Assembly (NCBI GenBank): GCA_031264715.1
Contig: JAISDP010000142.1
Span: forward strand, 1 to 16,808
Direction of reading: 5' to 3'
From: Bacteroidales bacterium
Lineage (GTDB): Bacteria > Bacteroidota > Bacteroidia > Bacteroidales > UBA4181
DNA: 16,808 nt
Notes under the pieces: model-generated
Database searches by the model: none
Told to the model about the DNA's origin: nothing
The model's input: the letters and a program-made list of their open reading frames with translations, nothing else
Shown: positions 14,801 to 16,808 of the stretch, in pieces
Layout: each line of letters starts with the position of its first letter
Position numbering within the stretch: the first letter of the stretch is position 1
Position numbers and translations under genes: made by a program

Positions 14801-14849
14801 AAGCGCAAAAGAATCCGGAACACGTTTCTCCATTACGTTACCATTTTAG
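11805..14849 (+). CDS. Wzz-like / pseudo-BY-kinase / Cys-rich PAS / pseudo-histidine-kinase fusion
   Basis: A 1014-residue inner-membrane protein. TM1 (about 10-31) and TM2 (about 428-449) enclose a periplasmic Wzz-type region with coiled-coil stretches (about 205-285 and 335-400), as in chain-length regulators. Residues about 487-650 resemble the Wzc ATPase. Walker A is present (SIYPGDGKT, 515-523), but the Walker B Asp is Lys579 in VVIMKFPP, the A' motif is lost (VVSPFLD), and there is no terminal Tyr cluster. Residues about 684-805 are a PAS domain with a GGCGTSRACRNCG cluster (736-748). Residues 806-1014 resemble a PAS-linked histidine kinase tail: Asn936 of the N box and VFNTGVIPEHLQ (962-973) remain, but no His occurs between 802 and 865 and the GxGLG ATP lid is missing between FQKKFTG and IKLLGEQ. 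I infer a sensor or scaffold for the downstream Wza and Wzc proteins, not an active kinase. Confidence 0.82.
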   Translation: MRFFRQHYKIILICSVLPAVIMYYASLVFFSSKYKSSALIYVSKPSGIFVPQSMKENAGLEFPAITVDNVVQLINDQELQKKVGLKLLATHLTLPKVDPEIISAKNFNALHKSVPSDILALTGETDSITYLNLMSQADEHPFLIKMIHHPDVPYYGSTAISSVSVDRVGISDIITMLYISDDPGIGRQTLDIILDLCKRHFEILNTDKANVIIAFCENLFQNAKDELQLSTEKLQSDIHTGIAQQREGILNRLIAEREKISVSENSIKAIEHQINMQNLAERDQNINSKLKYLNGLYHLAVNDSVSLLPQINQAHLDLKNGITAIILPLSGDRETKNKAIENYYNALITLQQSKVQAAALEDRRKALYGSAKLTPNELEEIETCDQKYLFALDELKKSKSFQQNLSAVSPIQVIEKPDYQAINRYQTLMYVLLAGMLGFIISFALMALKAVFNRKLNTPGETIRKTGLKVAGIIPNEGKIKSYGNSNHIKNILMYHMLWNFFQSDQKQRKIMVTSIYPGDGKTFVCDMLSDWLMTKGLKCKVVSPFLDNGVWRVKSYNMVGAKLDPFKAFADVDVVIMKFPPLATGDYPVEVTGHFNSTFLVCKADKGWLSSEKRILNAFMGRSKHIPQVILNNVEMDVVKSMLGKINVVKTYHAPEKRSSQRAITRKHKLVNGKEYAQQIVKSMPNLGVILDKNRQIVYANEAITSLLGLGTMDKTLGLRPGELVSCIYSDMTEGGCGTSRACRNCGAVNTIMKCIKSHNQENGECHINSLVDGQLTSFDFKISCAPLEINGDFFVVTNLADIKGSEEKRKEFLNKTVFGSGSNSDISVLGNLVEKVDESGQLDNLLDTLKQTGSSPFADEFIEHQRLVDAKNGVLKMQLTSVNAFNILDDAVRAVRTQKISQGKKIALAPPFPEITLTTDVDILAQILRSMLINAVSMVSDGDIVYAGYEGTKYALSFYVFNTGVIPEHLQNNVFQKKFTGIKLLGEQVLNGYVGYESAKESGTRFSITLPF

Positions 14850-14899
14850 CCAATGTTAATTCTTTTGGCGTCTGTAATACAGTTGAGCAGCGTTGGGCG

Positions 14900-14965
14900 G
14901 AACCGTCAACGAAGTTAATTACCAGAGCGAGGGCTTCACCGTTCCCGCTCGAAAATAGATTTTTT
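14900..14965 (+). terminator. Possible terminator after the fusion gene
   Basis: A stem-loop region: GGAAC/GTTCC and GAAG/CTTC form outer pairs, with an alternative GAGC-GGG/CCC-GCTC hairpin at 14925-14950. TTTTTT (14960-14965) follows, ten bases after the alternative stem. The distance is long for a classical intrinsic terminator. The rest of the 264-base gap to the next gene shows no gene. Confidence 0.3.
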
Positions 14966-15113
14966 GAACAGCCTCGTCTACCCTGATAACGGCTTAGTAT
15001 AAAAATGCGGCAGGCACGGTGTTGAATGTGACTGACAGTGGCGAAGCCGTAGCATTATGTCAAATTCATCAGAGCCATAATAGAGTATAGAGTTTAATAT
15101 TTTAATATACAGT

Positions 15114-15911
15114 ATGTGTCCGATTAAAAACAGTTTGAAGTTCATCCCTTTGTTATGCTGTATGCTGGTTTCGTGTCAGACGTCGAAAAAGACGACCTAT
15201 TTGCAGGATGCCGCCGAGGGGTCCACCCACAAAAGAGAGATCAAGCAGGGCGTCAGGTTTCAGCCCAACGATATGCTATCCATCATAGTATCCTGCAGAA
15301 GGCCTGAAATGGCGGCGCCTTTCAATCTTCCATTTGTCACCACTTATGCAGGCACAAGCACCCTCCTGGCTTCCGAGGCGCAAACTACGCTTGGTTACCT
15401 GGTCGATATGGAGGGGAATATTGAATTCCCCGTCTTCGGGAAAATAAAGGTTGCTGGGTTCACGCGAACACAACTGGCTGAAGAACTCAAACAAAGATTG
15501 ATTCGGGAAGACCGGGTTCCAGATCCCATCGTTACCGTAGAAATTATGAATTTTCAGGTTTCCGTGCTGGGTGAAGTTATGGCTCCGGGCACATTCACCG
15601 TTGCCGGCGACAGGATTACACTGTTGCAGGCTTTGGGCAAAGCTGGAGATCTGACCATATACGGAAAACGCAGCGATGTTCTTGTACAGCGCGAAGCAAA
15701 CGGCATAGCCGCCTACCACAGGGTAGATTTGCGTTCCGTAGACCTGATACATTCGCCTGTTTATTACCTGCAGCAAAATGATGTGGTATATGTCGGGGCA
15801 ACCAATGCCAGGGCTGCGCAATCAAAAATAAATGAGAACCGGTCATTGGGCATGTGGCTTTCTTTGACGTCGTTATTAATATCATTGAGTGTAATCGTGT
15901 TAAGTAAATAA
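15114..15911 (+). CDS. Wza-type polysaccharide export lipoprotein
   Basis: A 265-residue outer-membrane export protein. The signal ends in a lipobox (LVSC), with Cys21 as the likely lipidated residue. Residues about 46-145 are the polysaccharide export domain (PNDMLSIIV start, GYLVDMEGNIEFPVFGKIKVAG core). A single SLBB segment follows (about 148-197, VSVLGEVMAPGTFTVAGDRITLLQALGKAGDL shortened here to its start and end: VSVLGEV and LGKAGDL). A hydrophobic C-terminal helix (246-263) would cross the outer membrane as in Wza. In family members an octamer forms the exit channel and docks on a Wzc-type partner, which is encoded five bases downstream. The ATG at 15114 gives a proper lipoprotein signal. 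Confidence 0.92.
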   Translation: MCPIKNSLKFIPLLCCMLVSCQTSKKTTYLQDAAEGSTHKREIKQGVRFQPNDMLSIIVSCRRPEMAAPFNLPFVTTYAGTSTLLASEAQTTLGYLVDMEGNIEFPVFGKIKVAGFTRTQLAEELKQRLIREDRVPDPIVTVEIMNFQVSVLGEVMAPGTFTVAGDRITLLQALGKAGDLTIYGKRSDVLVQREANGIAAYHRVDLRSVDLIHSPVYYLQQNDVVYVGATNARAAQSKINENRSLGMWLSLTSLLISLSVIVLSK

Positions 15912-15916
15912 TCTCA

Positions 15917-16808
15917 TGGAAAATCAACTCCTACCCCAAAAAAACGAAGATTTTCAAATATTTGAATTTTTGAACAGATATATCAGGTACTGGCCATGGT
16001 TTGTGATGTCGGTAGCCCTGTGCTGCGCTCTTGCTTTCATATGGATCAAAGCTACGCCCAAAACCTATCAATGCACGGCTACCATGCTGATTGTCGAGGA
16101 AGATTTTTCGGATCTGTCATCGGGGTTTACCGAACGTAATCAATTCAAAGCTAAAGCCAACGTTAATAATGAAATCGACATGTTCATGTCTCCGCAACTC
16201 ATTCAGGAAGTGGTGAAGCGTTTGAATCTGAACATCAGCTATGCAGAGAAAGGATGGTTCAGAGACATTGACCTGTACACTCAATCGCCTGTTATTGCTG
16301 CATTTCCAGATTCTTATGAACAGGATGACCTTTCTTTTCAAGTGGAGTTGAAACCTGACAGCGTGGTGGTTCTTTCCAACTTTGCTAAAAGGAATGGCGT
16401 TTTTACCCAAAGTATCGCCACCAAATTTAATGTACCGGCACAATCCCCCATCGGCAGTATTGTAATATCTCCATCCCTGTATTATACGCCCGGCAGCAGC
16501 TATCAGAATCCTGTTGTTGTTTCCAGAATCAGCGTCAAAAGCGCATCTGCCGGATTTGCAGGCGCATTGAACGTTTCGCTTTTGAGCAAGGAAAAAACAA
16601 TTATCAGTTTGAGCATGGACGATGCATCCTATCAAAAGGCCGAAGATTTTTTGAATGCCCTGATCATCGTTTATAACGAAAACGGCCTGAAAAACAAAAA
16701 CAAAAACGTTGAGGCTACTCTAAAACAGATTGACGAAAGACTGCCGATTATTGAAGAGGAATTGCAATTGCTTGACGTGCTTTATGCAACGTATAAAACC
16801 ACAAACAG
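15917..16808 (+). CDS. Wzc-type polysaccharide co-polymerase (5' part)
   Basis: Starts at ATG 15917, five bases after the stop of the export lipoprotein gene, and is open to the window end (297 complete codons). Residues about 24-44 are the first membrane helix, preceded by an EFLNRYIRYWPW segment typical of Bacteroidetes chain-length proteins. The periplasmic part includes NNEIDMFMSPQLIQEVVKRLNL, given here only in part (NNEIDMF, LIQEVVKRL), the conserved Wzz-domain pattern, and begins a coiled coil near the window end. In full-length relatives a second helix and a cytoplasmic tyrosine kinase follow; whether this copy keeps an active kinase cannot be seen. It would pair with the Wza-type protein across the periplasm. 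Confidence 0.85.

Noticed and set aside
11805..14849. Ordinary Wzc tyrosine autokinase
   Set aside because: The Walker B Asp and A' motif are missing, there is no Tyr-rich tail, and a PAS domain and kinase-like tail follow the ATPase region.
14850..15113. Remnant of a coding gene between the fusion gene and the exporter
   Set aside because: Short frames such as GTVNEVNYQSEGF and GTVLNVTDSGEA look protein-like but are interrupted and cannot be assigned to a family, so I do not call a pseudogene.

Overview
The window looks like the chromosome of a member of the Bacteroidota, most likely Bacteroidales. The evidence is a PorX-type regulator of the type IX secretion system, a LysM plus periplasmic-binding-like surface protein, and repeated TAnnTTTG -7 promoter boxes. 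Ribosome binding sites are weak or absent, and the polysaccharide export genes have Bacteroidetes-style architecture. Coding is dense and on both strands.

Left part (1-4750): the end of porX is followed by an SNF2-family helicase whose -7 box almost touches the ATG. Next is an AT-rich segment of about 1.1 kb carrying a hicB-hicA toxin-antitoxin pair on the minus strand. It is bounded by tRNA-Arg(TCT) and by a 14-base direct copy of that tRNA's 3' end, which coincides with the helicase stop codon. The geometry is that of a very small tRNA-targeted island, or the remnant of one.

Middle (4751-8370): an intergenic twin-hairpin repeat precedes panC, panD and a flippase-like membrane protein, all on the plus strand. 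panD and the flippase-like gene overlap by one base; a cluster of AACGTT palindromes separates panC from panD. Convergent to these, on the minus strand, are a secreted glutathione peroxidase and a short-chain polyprenyl diphosphate synthase. Divergent from the peroxidase is a secreted three-LysM protein with a periplasmic-binding-like domain and a freshly duplicated C-terminal heptapeptide.

Right part (11087-16808): a 718-base non-coding leader contains five tandem copies of a 22-base unit and several inverted repeats. It opens an exopolysaccharide locus whose base composition is visibly more AT-rich. The order is a 1014-residue fusion protein, a Wza-type lipoprotein, and a second Wzz/Wzc-type chain-length protein that runs off the window.

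The fusion protein is the most unusual object here. A Wzz-type two-helix membrane anchor is joined to a Wzc-like ATPase domain that keeps Walker A but has Lys at the Walker B Asp position. A cysteine-rich PAS domain follows, then a histidine-kinase-like tail that lacks a phospho-accepting His and the ATP-lid glycine box. I infer a non-enzymatic sensor or allosteric subunit that couples an intracellular (perhaps redox or metal) signal directly to polysaccharide polymerisation or export.
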